A DNA stretch of 9,634 nt, from contig CBDUUV010000096.1 of assembly GCA_965370495.1 (NCBI GenBank), forward strand, positions 1 through 9,634, given 5' to 3'. The translations under genes were made by a program, and so were the position numbers. Each line of letters starts with the position of its first letter. Within the stretch, counting starts at the first letter, position 1. Below, piece after piece: positions 1 through 6,775 of this stretch. The DNA comes from Krumholzibacterium sp965370495. Lineage in GTDB: Bacteria > Krumholzibacteriota > Krumholzibacteriia > Krumholzibacteriales > Krumholzibacteriaceae. The notes beneath the pieces are model-generated. The model saw nothing but the letters and a program-made list of their open reading frames with translations. It did not search any database and was not told where the DNA came from.

Positions 1-1130
1 CCGGGATCAAGGGGCCCGATGGATTTGAAAGTATTAGTATAAGGGATTATTTCTCCCGTCTTCAGCGGACCCAATTCCCCAAGGTAGTTGCTTACGAAAC
101 GAACCTGCTGCTCTATCATTCTTTGCTGGTTTACTTGCAGAACAGGCCGGAGCTCAAGGTAAGTTCGAGTCTCGTGGACCTCGACGACCTGCTCGACAGG
201 ACCGAGATGGAGCACAGAAACTCGCTTGTCACCGCAATGCAGCCGGAAAATCTGATAATGCTCCGGTACAAGGATGGTATCCCCGCTTCATGCAACCATG
301 GAATGGCATCGGGATCCAGGGGCGCAAGGAATATTCGAGAAGAATTTCTTGTAAAGATCTACACTATGGCTGCACACGCGGTATTCGAGATCAACCTCTT
401 TACAGATCTGGTCGTATCCCATGCTGAAGATGCGGGGTGCGTCCCTTCAGACTATCAGGGTACGATCCCTTCCTATTTCATGAGCCAGCCCCCGAAACTC
501 ACAGTCAAACTCAAGAACCGGCCGCTGAAGACATACACGTTCACGGGAAATGATCTCACGATTGGAAGGCTTCCGGATAACGATATAGTCATTGACAATC
601 TGAGTGTGTCGAGAAAACACGCGGTTATTCACGCACGGAAATCAGGATATTACATCAAGGACCTGGGGAGCAAAAACCATACTTATCTTAACGGCCAGAA
701 GATCGACAACTCCGAGCTGACAACCGGTGATGTTATCACAATCGGGAAATACAACATATCTTTCAAGATACCGAAAATGAATGAAGGCCGGGGCGAAGAT
801 CTCGACCAGACGATCATCATACCGAATTTTCATTCTTCACGGACAGATAATGGCCCACCGCGACTCTTCAGAAGATCGGACCATGAGGAATTCGTTCTTG
901 ATTGTGACAGGATCACTATCGGCAGGAGCCGTGATTCAACTATCAGGTTAAACGGACTCTTCGCCCCCAGGATAACGGTAGAGATCATCAGGTCTGGAGA
1001 TGACTTCATGCTTCAGAAGACTGCCGGGCGGAAAGATATATGCATCAACGGCGAACGAATGGCCGAAAAGGTCCTTGAGGAAGAAGACCTGATAGCGGTC
1101 GGGTCTGAAGAATTCGTATTCAAACGGTAA
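1..1130 (+). CDS. FHA-domain phosphopeptide-binding protein (5' end cut by the window)
   Basis: The frame is open from the left edge (first whole codon at 3) and ends at TAA 1128-1130, giving 375 visible residues. The first in-frame ATG (207) falls inside a predicted helix, so the true start lies upstream. Numbering from the codon at 3, a canonical FHA domain spans about 170-258: G-R at 188-189, S203-R-K-H206 and N225-H-T, which are the residues that bind phosphothreonine in this family. A second FHA-like repeat (about 298-375) keeps the IGR strand (R308) but has APRITVEI in place of the S-R-x-H motif, so it is probably not a phosphothreonine binder. Between them is a D-Q-T-I-I motif (T270), a plausible kinase target. 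Residues 1-165 are not clearly recognised; a DUF4388/PATAN-like fold is a weak guess. The protein is cytoplasmic, with no signal peptide or membrane segment in view. It is the first visible gene of the FHA-phosphoesterase-kinase operon and is likely the reader of the kinase. Confidence 0.88.
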   Translation, partial: GIKGPDGFESISIRDYFSRLQRTQFPKVVAYETNLLLYHSLLVYLQNRPELKVSSSLVDLDDLLDRTEMEHRNSLVTAMQPENLIMLRYKDGIPASCNHGMASGSRGARNIREEFLVKIYTMAAHAVFEINLFTDLVVSHAEDAGCVPSDYQGTIPSYFMSQPPKLTVKLKNRPLKTYTFTGNDLTIGRLPDNDIVIDNLSVSRKHAVIHARKSGYYIKDLGSKNHTYLNGQKIDNSELTTGDVITIGKYNISFKIPKMNEGRGEDLDQTIIIPNFHSSRTDNGPPRLFRRSDHEEFVLDCDRITIGRSRDSTIRLNGLFAPRITVEIIRSGDDFMLQKTAGRKDICINGERMAEKVLEEEDLIAVGSEEFVFKR

Positions 1131-1135
1131 GAACC

Positions 1136-1864
1136 ATGAAGATTCTCGTATATTCAGATATCCACGCGAATGCCGAAGCATTTGAAAAGGTCATGGAAAA
1201 TCTTCCGGGTTTAGGCCCCGACCTTCTCGTATCGCTGGGTGATGTGGTCGGATACGGGGCCGATCCTGGCAGATGCGTCGAACTGGTCAGGGAGAACTCG
1301 GACATAAGGATCTGCGGCAATCATGACCTTGCGGCATCAGGCCATACAGAGGGAAAACATTTCAATGGTACGGCTGCGTTGTCGATAGAATGGACCCGGC
1401 AAGCATTGAACGACCATCAGAAAAAATTGCTTGAGGAGTACGAACCGATCTATTCATACGAACGCTGCCTGTTTGCACATGCTTCCCCTTTCTCCCCGCT
1501 GAATTGGGAATACATATATACCGTAGCTCAGGCTGAGAGGATATTCAACGAATTCGGTGAAAAATATATTTTTGTCGGGCACACACACATACCCGGAGTA
1601 ATCAGTTTCGATAAAAAAAACGGTGCTCGGGTCGAACACGGAAATGATATAGAAATCAGGCCAGGTGCCAGGTACCTTATCAACCCGGGAAGTGTCGGGC
1701 AGCCGCGGGATGGGATCAGCGCGGCGAGTTTTGCATTCATCGATCTGGTCAAAGGCAGGATCGAGATACACAGAATCGCTTATGATGTTATAGGCGCGCA
1801 GAAAAAGATCCGCTGGAATGGATTACCTGAATCACTGGCCTTGAGACTGAAAACAGCAAGGTGA
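1136..1864 (+). CDS. Calcineurin-like metallophosphoesterase, YfcE/MJ0936-type family
   Basis: A 242-residue protein with the full dinuclear-metal motif set: D8-x-H10 (SDIHAN), G35-D36 (LGDVVGYG), G61-N-H-D64, H115 (FAHASP) and G148-H-T-H151, plus the family's GSVGQPRDG loop at 185-193. Length and order match the single-domain Metallophos_2 family completely, so it should be an active metal-dependent phosphoesterase in the cytoplasm. Substrates vary in this family (phosphodiesters, nucleotides, and in some relatives phosphoproteins), so the substrate cannot be read from sequence. ATG 1136 lies 5 nt after the FHA gene stop with only a weak Shine-Dalgarno, implying translational coupling. Its stop overlaps a possible GTG of the next gene in GTGA. 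Its place between an FHA protein and a Ser/Thr kinase, where a PP2C phosphatase is often found, raises the possibility that it counteracts the kinase; this is inference. Confidence 0.93.
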   Translation: MKILVYSDIHANAEAFEKVMENLPGLGPDLLVSLGDVVGYGADPGRCVELVRENSDIRICGNHDLAASGHTEGKHFNGTAALSIEWTRQALNDHQKKLLEEYEPIYSYERCLFAHASPFSPLNWEYIYTVAQAERIFNEFGEKYIFVGHTHIPGVISFDKKNGARVEHGNDIEIRPGARYLINPGSVGQPRDGISAASFAFIDLVKGRIEIHRIAYDVIGAQKKIRWNGLPESLALRLKTAR

Positions 1865-1869
1865 CGATT

Positions 1870-3603
1870 ATGGAAAAGAGAAACTACCGAATCCTTGACA
1901 CAATCGCAACAGGCGGAACATCTGTCCTGTACAGGGCGATACAGATCTCCCTGGACAGGGAAGTCGTGATCAAGAAACTCCATTCTCATCTTACGTCAGA
2001 CAAAAACTTTACCAGTCGTTTCGAGCTCGAAGCCAGGGCTGCCGCAAGCCTCGACCATGAAAATATCGTCAGAATCATCGACACAGGAAGTAGTAACGAC
2101 AATTACTACATCGTAATGGAATATATAGAAGGATTGACGCTGAAAGAGATCCTCCGTAAACATGGCCCGATCAGTGATGAGCTCACCCTGCTGATAGCCA
2201 GGGAAATATGCCTGGGGCTCGATCATGCTCATCAGCGCGGAATCATTCACAGGGATATAAAACCCGCGAATATAATGATCACAAATGAGGGTCAGGTCAA
2301 AATCATGGACTTCGGTCTTGCCAAACTGAGCCAGAGCCAGCTGGAACAGACTGTGGCCGACACACTTCTCGGAACTCCCCTGTACATGTCACCCGAACAG
2401 GCGATAGGCGAAGGCGTCGATTGTCGAAGCGACCTCTTCTCCCTCGGAACCATATGCTACGAGATGGTGACTGGCAAACAGCCATTCTCGGGTGATAACT
2501 ACGCAATCGTCATACGCAACATCATCAAAGGCTCCCCGCCTCCCCCGACAAAAATAAACAAAAACATAGATCCGAAACCCGAATCCATCATAATGAAGGC
2601 TCTCAACAAGGACCCCTCCAGGAGGTTCAGAACTGCCCTGGAGATGGCAAAAGCGATCGAATCTGTCCTGGGCCAGGAAAAAATCCTCAAAACGCGGGAA
2701 TATTTCAGGCGCGTCGTAGCAGGCAACATCGTACCGGGCAATATGGTGACGAGCGGGCAGAGGCTGGCAAAGCCTTCTCGTGGCCAGTGTTTCAGAAAGA
2801 GGCTGCTCCCCGCCATTGCGGCAATGATCATCGGCATAACAGCAGTACATTTGTACATGAACCCCGAAAAGATCACGGCGGTCAAGGCAAACGTAAACGC
2901 CCTGCGGTACCGTGACCCTGCATCGCCTGAAGATAACATGATCCTGGCAACACAATCGATGGGTATCGGTATGCAGGCGCCGTTTCAAGGCCTGGCCGCC
3001 GCAGATTCCAGCACAATGGAACCCAAAGCGGATACATCATTTACAGATGAAGAAGACACTCTGGCCGTATCCGTCGCCACGGCCACGCTACTTCCAGACG
3101 ACGGGGATGCGGCGCCGCCGGCCGAACCGGAAGAGATACTCCCCGGCAACCCTGATGTGGATAATAAACCGGAGGAAAGATTCGGGTATATTGACATCCA
3201 TGTGGAACCTGAAGCCGAAATTACGGTCGATGGAGCGTACCGTATGTCTGGCAACAGGTACGGGCCGGTCGAGATCGAAGCGGGAACGCACAGAATCACC
3301 TGCCGACAAAAAGACTTCAGGGAATACTCGGAAACGATCACGATAATAAAAGGTGAATTGTCACGCAGGAGAATCTACCTCGAACAAATGAGCGGAAACC
3401 TGGTTTTTTCGACCAGCGCGGGAGTGCGCGTCTTCGTGAACGGAAAATTCATCGGGATAACACCACTGTCCAGGGAAGTCAGCCTGAAAACCGGAAAACA
3501 TCTTGTAGATCTCAAAAGACCCGGTTACAGGAATTGGTCCAATGAAGTCTTTATCCCGGCTGACGAGACTGTCACCCTCAGGGTAGAGCTTACCTCCCTC
3601 TGA
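1870..3603 (+). CDS. Membrane Ser/Thr protein kinase (PknB family) with two PEGA domains
   Basis: A 577-residue protein from ATG 1870, chosen because AAGG at 1858-1861 sits 8 nt upstream; a GTG at 1861 in the same frame would add three residues. Numbering from 1870, the kinase domain (about 6-270) is intact: glycine-rich loop ATGGTSVLYRA, catalytic-lysine position K35, H127-R-D129-I-K-P-A-N134, D147-F-G and S-P-E176 after GTPLYM. It is therefore predicted to be an active RD kinase controlled by activation-loop phosphorylation. One transmembrane helix lies at about 312-330, followed by an acidic, Pro-rich linker. Two PEGA domains follow (about 439-505 and 509-577), each a beta-rich unit with the V-D-G or V-N-G turn. 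The expected topology is kinase inside and PEGA outside, where PEGA domains probably bind envelope or surface components. It is the last gene of the FHA-phosphoesterase-kinase operon. Its 3' end overlaps the convergent GT9 gene by 14 bp. Confidence 0.95.
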   Translation: MEKRNYRILDTIATGGTSVLYRAIQISLDREVVIKKLHSHLTSDKNFTSRFELEARAAASLDHENIVRIIDTGSSNDNYYIVMEYIEGLTLKEILRKHGPISDELTLLIAREICLGLDHAHQRGIIHRDIKPANIMITNEGQVKIMDFGLAKLSQSQLEQTVADTLLGTPLYMSPEQAIGEGVDCRSDLFSLGTICYEMVTGKQPFSGDNYAIVIRNIIKGSPPPPTKINKNIDPKPESIIMKALNKDPSRRFRTALEMAKAIESVLGQEKILKTREYFRRVVAGNIVPGNMVTSGQRLAKPSRGQCFRKRLLPAIAAMIIGITAVHLYMNPEKITAVKANVNALRYRDPASPEDNMILATQSMGIGMQAPFQGLAAADSSTMEPKADTSFTDEEDTLAVSVATATLLPDDGDAAPPAEPEEILPGNPDVDNKPEERFGYIDIHVEPEAEITVDGAYRMSGNRYGPVEIEAGTHRITCRQKDFREYSETITIIKGELSRRRIYLEQMSGNLVFSTSAGVRVFVNGKFIGITPLSREVSLKTGKHLVDLKRPGYRNWSNEVFIPADETVTLRVELTSL

Positions 3604-4714
3604 CCGGCGGGAGTAATGATTCCACAGCGGACATAACGTCCGGAACAGTCACCGAGCCTGTATTGCCATCTTCAGAACTCACTGCTATAACCGATTTGTT
3701 GACAGGCTTCCATCTCGAGGGGGCCGTCGGGCCAAAGACCGCGACACACCTTGCGCCCGCGGCGCCGGCGATATGCATCACTCCTGTATCGTTACATATA
3801 GTGACAACAGCCCTCCTCATTAATTCTGCCAGCATCCCCACACCCGGACAGGACAGAACGACAGGAACATCGGGGCATTTCGACAGAAAACGGTCAAACG
3901 ATACGATATCCACGAGACCCCTGACCGCCACGGTATTTATCCCGTATTTTTCCGACAGGTACCGGACGATTGAGGCAAAACCCTCCGATGGCCAGATATT
4001 CCGCTTCTTGCCCGCCCCCGGATGGACAACCGCGTAACCACCTCCCCGGGGATCTATTACCTCGATGAGATTTTTACACTCTTTGATTTCAGCGGACGTC
4101 GAAACAATCAGCGAGGTCAGATCCGTTTCTTCCACCCCTATCTCGCGAAGAGGATAGAGGTTATTCTCACTTTCATGCATACTTTCAAGTCGCTCAAACG
4201 ATGGAAGGGAAAGCTCCATATGATAATATCGGAAAGTCAGGTTGTGACCGAATGTTCTGCTCGAACAGCCGATTCTTATTCTCGCGCCACAGACTACGGC
4301 AAGAAGCATGCTTGTAACAGAAAACGAAACCGTGTTGAGTACTATGACAACGTCAAAACGATGGCTTCTCAGGTTCCGAACAAATCGTAGTATGCCGAAA
4401 GGGTTCTTCCAGTATCTGGTCCCCGAATAAGTGATCAATTCGTCTATATACGGGTTATTTCTCATAACATCCGTATTGATAGAAGCCGCGAGCAGAGATA
4501 TCCGGGCAGCGGGGAACCTCTTTCTAATGCCCCTGAAGGCAGGTACAGCGAGCAGCATATCACCCATCTGGTCGTGCTGTCTGATGATGAGAAGCCTTTT
4601 GACATCCTCGTGGTCAAATTCAGCGGGTGCAATTTTTTCCGTGCACAAAAACCTGGCGAGAAACCCCGCAAAAACGATTTTTCCGCGTTTCTCGAGTTTA
4701 TTCAGCAATGCCAC
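3590..4714 (-). CDS. Glycosyltransferase family 9 (lipopolysaccharide heptosyltransferase-type)
   Basis: A 374-residue protein with the two Rossmann-like halves of GT9 (GT-B fold). The acceptor half opens with LLIIRQHDQMGDMLLAVPAF at 41-60, where D52 aligns with the proposed catalytic aspartate of WaaC. The donor half carries HPGAGKKRNIW (231-241), NDTGVMHIAGA (308-318) and FGPT (327-330), the donor-binding signatures. Family members add heptose or related sugars to lipid A-core on the inner face of the inner membrane; the exact sugar is not readable here. About 38 basic and hydrophobic residues precede the core, possibly a membrane-associating helix. The start is uncertain. GTG 4714 is the first in-frame option after the upstream stop, but it overlaps the GAGG Shine-Dalgarno (4717-4714). 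TTG 4708, with a 5-nt spacer, fits better and removes two residues. It is downstream of rsgA on the same strand and ends inside the convergent kinase gene. Confidence 0.93.
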   Translation of the reverse strand: MALLNKLEKRGKIVFAGFLARFLCTEKIAPAEFDHEDVKRLLIIRQHDQMGDMLLAVPAFRGIRKRFPAARISLLAASINTDVMRNNPYIDELITYSGTRYWKNPFGILRFVRNLRSHRFDVVIVLNTVSFSVTSMLLAVVCGARIRIGCSSRTFGHNLTFRYYHMELSLPSFERLESMHESENNLYPLREIGVEETDLTSLIVSTSAEIKECKNLIEVIDPRGGGYAVVHPGAGKKRNIWPSEGFASIVRYLSEKYGINTVAVRGLVDIVSFDRFLSKCPDVPVVLSCPGVGMLAELMRRAVVTICNDTGVMHIAGAAGARCVAVFGPTAPSRWKPVNKSVIAVSSEDGNTGSVTVPDVMSAVESLLPPVRGR

Positions 4715-4812
4715 CTCATATGAAAATTCCCTGGAACTAAATCCCGGCTTTTACGTATCAATATACAGAGAGCGGATCAAATTCCCACCACCTTCAATCT
4801 CTCCTTACCCTG

Positions 4813-4836
4813 GGAGCGGCCCCCAACGGCCGCTCC
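4813..4836 (-). terminator. GC-rich hairpin just downstream of rsgA (possible terminator or mRNA-stabilising stem)
   Basis: A perfect 9-bp inverted repeat, GGAGCGGCC (4813-4821) and GGCCGCTCC (4828-4836), with a 6-nt loop. It begins 5 nt after the rsgA stop on the minus strand. No T-run follows on that strand (CAGGGTAAGG comes next), so it is not a textbook intrinsic terminator. It could act as a weak or Rho-assisted terminator, or protect the rsgA mRNA 3' end while GT9 is read through. The structure is seen directly; the function is inference. Confidence 0.5.
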
Positions 4837-4841
4837 ATCTT

Positions 4842-5771
4842 TCATTTCAGCCGGTCAGGCAACTCTTCAAGAATCCTGAGATAGCTATCGAAACGCTCTC
4901 TGGAAATATTTCCTTTCTCAACAGCTTTTTTCACACTACAACCGGGCTCATGGCTGTGAGTACAGGTTGCGAACCTGCATTCAAACAGATACAGGTCAAA
5001 ATCCCTGAAACAGCTATCGAGGGTCTCCTTCGATAACCCCCATACTCCAAATTCCCTGATTCCCGGAGTGTCACCGAGATATCCTCCGGAAGAAAGCCTG
5101 TGGAACTCGAAATGAGAGGTCGTATGCCGTCCCTTGCCCGTTTTTTCGCTGACTTTCCCTACCCTGATATCAAGTCCCGGCTCCAGTACCGTGATCAGGG
5201 AGGTCTTCCCCGCACCCGACGGCCCAGCCAGGATCGACTTTGTCGCACTCATTTTCGCGCGAAGTTTTTCTATGCCTCTCCCATCTACGGCACTGCAGTA
5301 TATAATCTCATAACCCATTTTTTCATATGAAACCATCATCTCGTCCATCTCGCTGATATCGCCAAGTAGATCGATCTTGTTGATGCATATGATCGGCTCG
5401 ATACCATCACATTCCGCGGCTACCAGCATGCGGTCAAGAAGCCTCCTGTTAAGGTCCGGCCTGCGGGCAGCATGCAACAGAAAGACAAAGTCGAGGTTCG
5501 CAGCAAGCACCCTGTATTTTTTTCTGCCCGATGAATCTCCCCTGGCAAATATGGATTTTCTTTTCTCGATAGTAGTTATAACGCCTGTCGGCCCTTTTGT
5601 ATCAGGGACAGCTTCACGTTTGTAAATGACATTGTCACCGACGACAGGAAACACTTCCCCGGAACCTTTTCCGATGCGGAAACGCCCCCGCACGGAACAC
5701 CTTACATCCTCATCACCATCGGCCACGTAATAGCAGGCTCCCTTTATTCTTATGACAAATCCATTTGACAA
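4842..5771 (-). CDS. rsgA: Ribosome small-subunit-dependent GTPase A (RsgA/YjeQ)
   Basis: A 309-residue protein with the diagnostic circularly permuted GTPase order G4-G5-G1-G2-G3. N131-K-I-D134 (G4) and S160-A-V (G5) come before the P-loop GPSGAGKTS at 183-191; RHTT at 215-218 (G2) and D234-T-P-G237 (G3) follow. An N-terminal OB-fold (about 1-75) and a C-terminal zinc module C265-x4-C270-x-H272-x5-C278 complete the family architecture at normal length. RsgA binds the 30S subunit late in assembly, helps release assembly factors and checks maturation of the decoding region. The start is TTG 5771, supported by a near-consensus AGAGGTGAT just upstream; an ATG at 5764 is out of frame and gives only four codons. 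A GT9 gene follows 127 bp downstream on the same strand and the PTS EIIA gene is divergent. Confidence 0.97.
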   Translation of the reverse strand: MSNGFVIRIKGACYYVADGDEDVRCSVRGRFRIGKGSGEVFPVVGDNVIYKREAVPDTKGPTGVITTIEKRKSIFARGDSSGRKKYRVLAANLDFVFLLHAARRPDLNRRLLDRMLVAAECDGIEPIICINKIDLLGDISEMDEMMVSYEKMGYEIIYCSAVDGRGIEKLRAKMSATKSILAGPSGAGKTSLITVLEPGLDIRVGKVSEKTGKGRHTTSHFEFHRLSSGGYLGDTPGIREFGVWGLSKETLDSCFRDFDLYLFECRFATCTHSHEPGCSVKKAVEKGNISRERFDSYLRILEELPDRLK

Positions 5772-5773
5772 AA

Positions 5774-5782
5774 ATCACCTCT
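5774..5782 (-). promoter_or_regulatory. Strong Shine-Dalgarno deciding the TTG start of rsgA
   Basis: On the minus strand AGAGGTGAT matches the anti-Shine-Dalgarno of 16S rRNA closely. GAGG ends 6 nt before TTG 5771, a normal spacing, which supports the non-ATG start. Confidence 0.75.
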
Positions 5783-5808
5783 TTATTCTATTGTGTATAT
5801 GTTGATAA

Positions 5809-5837
5809 TATATACGGGTACACGTAGTTCTTTTCAG
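5809..5837 (-). promoter_or_regulatory. Candidate sigma-70-type promoter for rsgA
   Basis: On the minus strand CTGAAA (complement of 5832-5837) is followed by a 17-nt spacer and TATATA (complement of 5809-5814). The -10 is good and the -35 matches 4 of 6 bases. It lies about 40 bp upstream of the rsgA start in the AT-rich divergent gap. This is pattern recognition only. Confidence 0.35.
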
Positions 5838-5867
5838 TTGCAAGATGATAACAAAAAATTGTTGCAA
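5837..5867. repeat. Two direct GTTGCAA copies in the divergent promoter region
   Basis: GTTGCAA occurs at 5837-5843 and 5861-5867, start-to-start 24 bp, close to two helical turns. The TTGCAA core is itself a palindrome, so each copy can be read on either strand. The right copy supplies the -35 candidate of the EIIA promoter and the left copy touches the -35 of the rsgA candidate. Such spacing would suit a regulator, but a 7-bp repeat can occur by chance. Confidence 0.35.
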
Positions 5868-5890
5868 TCCGAAGAGTAAACTGCTATATC
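5862..5890 (+). promoter_or_regulatory. Candidate sigma-70-type promoter for the EIIA/zinc-ribbon pair
   Basis: TTGCAA (5862-5867), a 17-nt spacer and TATATC (5885-5890), with TG at 5882-5883 giving an extended -10 (TGCTATATC). It lies about 45 bp before the EIIA start codon. It is the best plus-strand promoter match in the gap. Confidence 0.45.
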
Positions 5891-5935
5891 AAATAACAAC
5901 TTGAATATATAACGAGTACAGAAGCAAAAGGCAAA

Positions 5936-6403
5936 ATGAAATCAAAAAAACCGGCTTCGTTTTTCGAAGAAGATCTTTGTTTATTTCATCTCCGCTCAAG
6001 AAAAAAGGTCTCCGTTCTTCAGGAAATGGTTCGACATCTTAAACAATCCAGCAGGGTTTCGGACAAAGATTTTATCATGGAAATGCTGAAAAACCGCGAG
6101 AGCCTGGGCAGCACAGGCCTTGGGATGGGTGTTGCCTTTCCGCATGGAAGATCCCTTGCGATCAAGAAATTGACCGTACTGTTCGCCCGTTCGACAGCAG
6201 GAGTGGATTTTGACGCGCTTGACGGCAACCCCGTTAATGTCTTTTTCCTTCTACTGGCTCCCTCCGACAAGGGTGCGGAAACATATCTCGCGCTGCTCAG
6301 CGAATTGATCAATCTGATTCAGGAACCTGAAAAACTCGAAAAACTCATCCAGGTGCAGGACTATGCATCTCTGATCGAGATACTGGGTGGTGAACAAGAG
6401 TGA
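5936..6403 (+). CDS. PTS EIIA domain protein, fructose/mannitol (PtsN, EIIA-Ntr-like) type
   Basis: A 155-residue single-domain EIIA type 2 protein of the usual length. The active-site region is clear: R54-E-S-L-G-S-T, then GVAFPHGR with the phospho-accepting H70, matching GIAIPH of PtsN. A second histidine commonly found in an HL motif later in the domain is replaced by Y117 (ETYLALL), so phosphotransfer chemistry may differ. There is no fused EIIB or EIIC and no sugar transporter nearby, which favours a regulatory EIIA-Ntr-like role over sugar import. ATG 5936 follows AAAAGG with a 4-nt gap; the candidate promoter is at 5862-5890. It overlaps the next gene by 4 bp (GTGA), so the two are probably made together. 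The symbol ptsN is plausible but not assigned, because the usual rpoN/hpf neighbours are not in view. Confidence 0.9.
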   Translation: MKSKKPASFFEEDLCLFHLRSRKKVSVLQEMVRHLKQSSRVSDKDFIMEMLKNRESLGSTGLGMGVAFPHGRSLAIKKLTVLFARSTAGVDFDALDGNPVNVFFLLLAPSDKGAETYLALLSELINLIQEPEKLEKLIQVQDYASLIEILGGEQE

Positions 6404-6744
6404 GAGAAGAATTCAGATTACTGATCGGCCTCCAGGATATTGATATCATGATAAAGGAAGTAAGGGACAAGGCTACTTCCAAGGAACTTAAAAATATGGG
6501 CTTCCAGCTGAATGGCCTTGAAGAACTGCAGAAAGCACGTGACAATATTGCTAAAAAGATTCCGACAGCCCTTTTAAACAGGTACGAAAAACTTGCTGGT
6601 CATTTTACCGTCGCGATAGTACCGGTAACCGGTAACATGTGCCTTGGGTGTTTTGTCAAGCTACCTACCTCGTTTTTCTCATCCGCCTACAGCCATGAAC
6701 TTCTGACATGCGAGAACTGCGGCAGGCTACTCTACATTACGTAA
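6400..6744 (+). CDS. Short C4-type zinc-ribbon protein (DUF164 / zf-RING_7 family)
   Basis: A 114-residue protein starting at GTG 6400 inside the GTGA overlap with the EIIA gene; GGGTGGTGA at 6385-6393 gives a usable Shine-Dalgarno. The C-terminal half is a recognisable zf-RING_7 ribbon: V-T-G-N-M-C81-x2-C84, then C104-x2-C107-G-R-L-L-Y. The N-terminus (LLIGLQDIDIMIKEV) resembles the first helix of the family. The full-length members I know (about 230-250 residues) have a long antiparallel coiled coil between these parts. Here only about 40 residues separate them, so most of the coil is missing without any frameshift. Relatives include Helicobacter HP0958 (an RpoN/flagellar factor) and chlamydial CdsZ. 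A zinc-stabilised adaptor is the safest description; a role with the coupled EIIA protein is inference. Confidence 0.82.
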   Translation: MREEFRLLIGLQDIDIMIKEVRDKATSKELKNMGFQLNGLEELQKARDNIAKKIPTALLNRYEKLAGHFTVAIVPVTGNMCLGCFVKLPTSFFSSAYSHELLTCENCGRLLYIT

Positions 6745-6775
6745 TTTCAACGGCAAACAGCAAAACTGCGTCGAC

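Noticed and set aside
123..1130. TTG at 123 as the start of the FHA gene
   Set aside because: The same frame continues open to the left edge with protein-like sequence, so the gene begins outside the window.
2389..2988. 199-residue open frame on the minus strand inside the kinase gene
   Set aside because: It lies antisense to the kinase/membrane region, its translation is rich in Cys, Arg and His with no recognisable domain, and the sense frame carries all the kinase motifs.
3594..3613. CTCCC/GGGAG inverted repeat at the convergent gene ends as a bidirectional terminator
   Set aside because: It is only a 5-bp stem with a 10-nt loop and no T-run on either side.
4431..5036. 201-residue open frame on the plus strand across the GT9 5' end and rsgA 3' end
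   Set aside because: It runs through two well-supported minus-strand genes and their hairpin, and its product has no domain features.
5772..5935. Sigma-54 promoter for the PtsN-like gene
   Set aside because: The only GG dinucleotides upstream of the Shine-Dalgarno on the plus strand (5816-5818) have no GC at the required 10-nt spacing.
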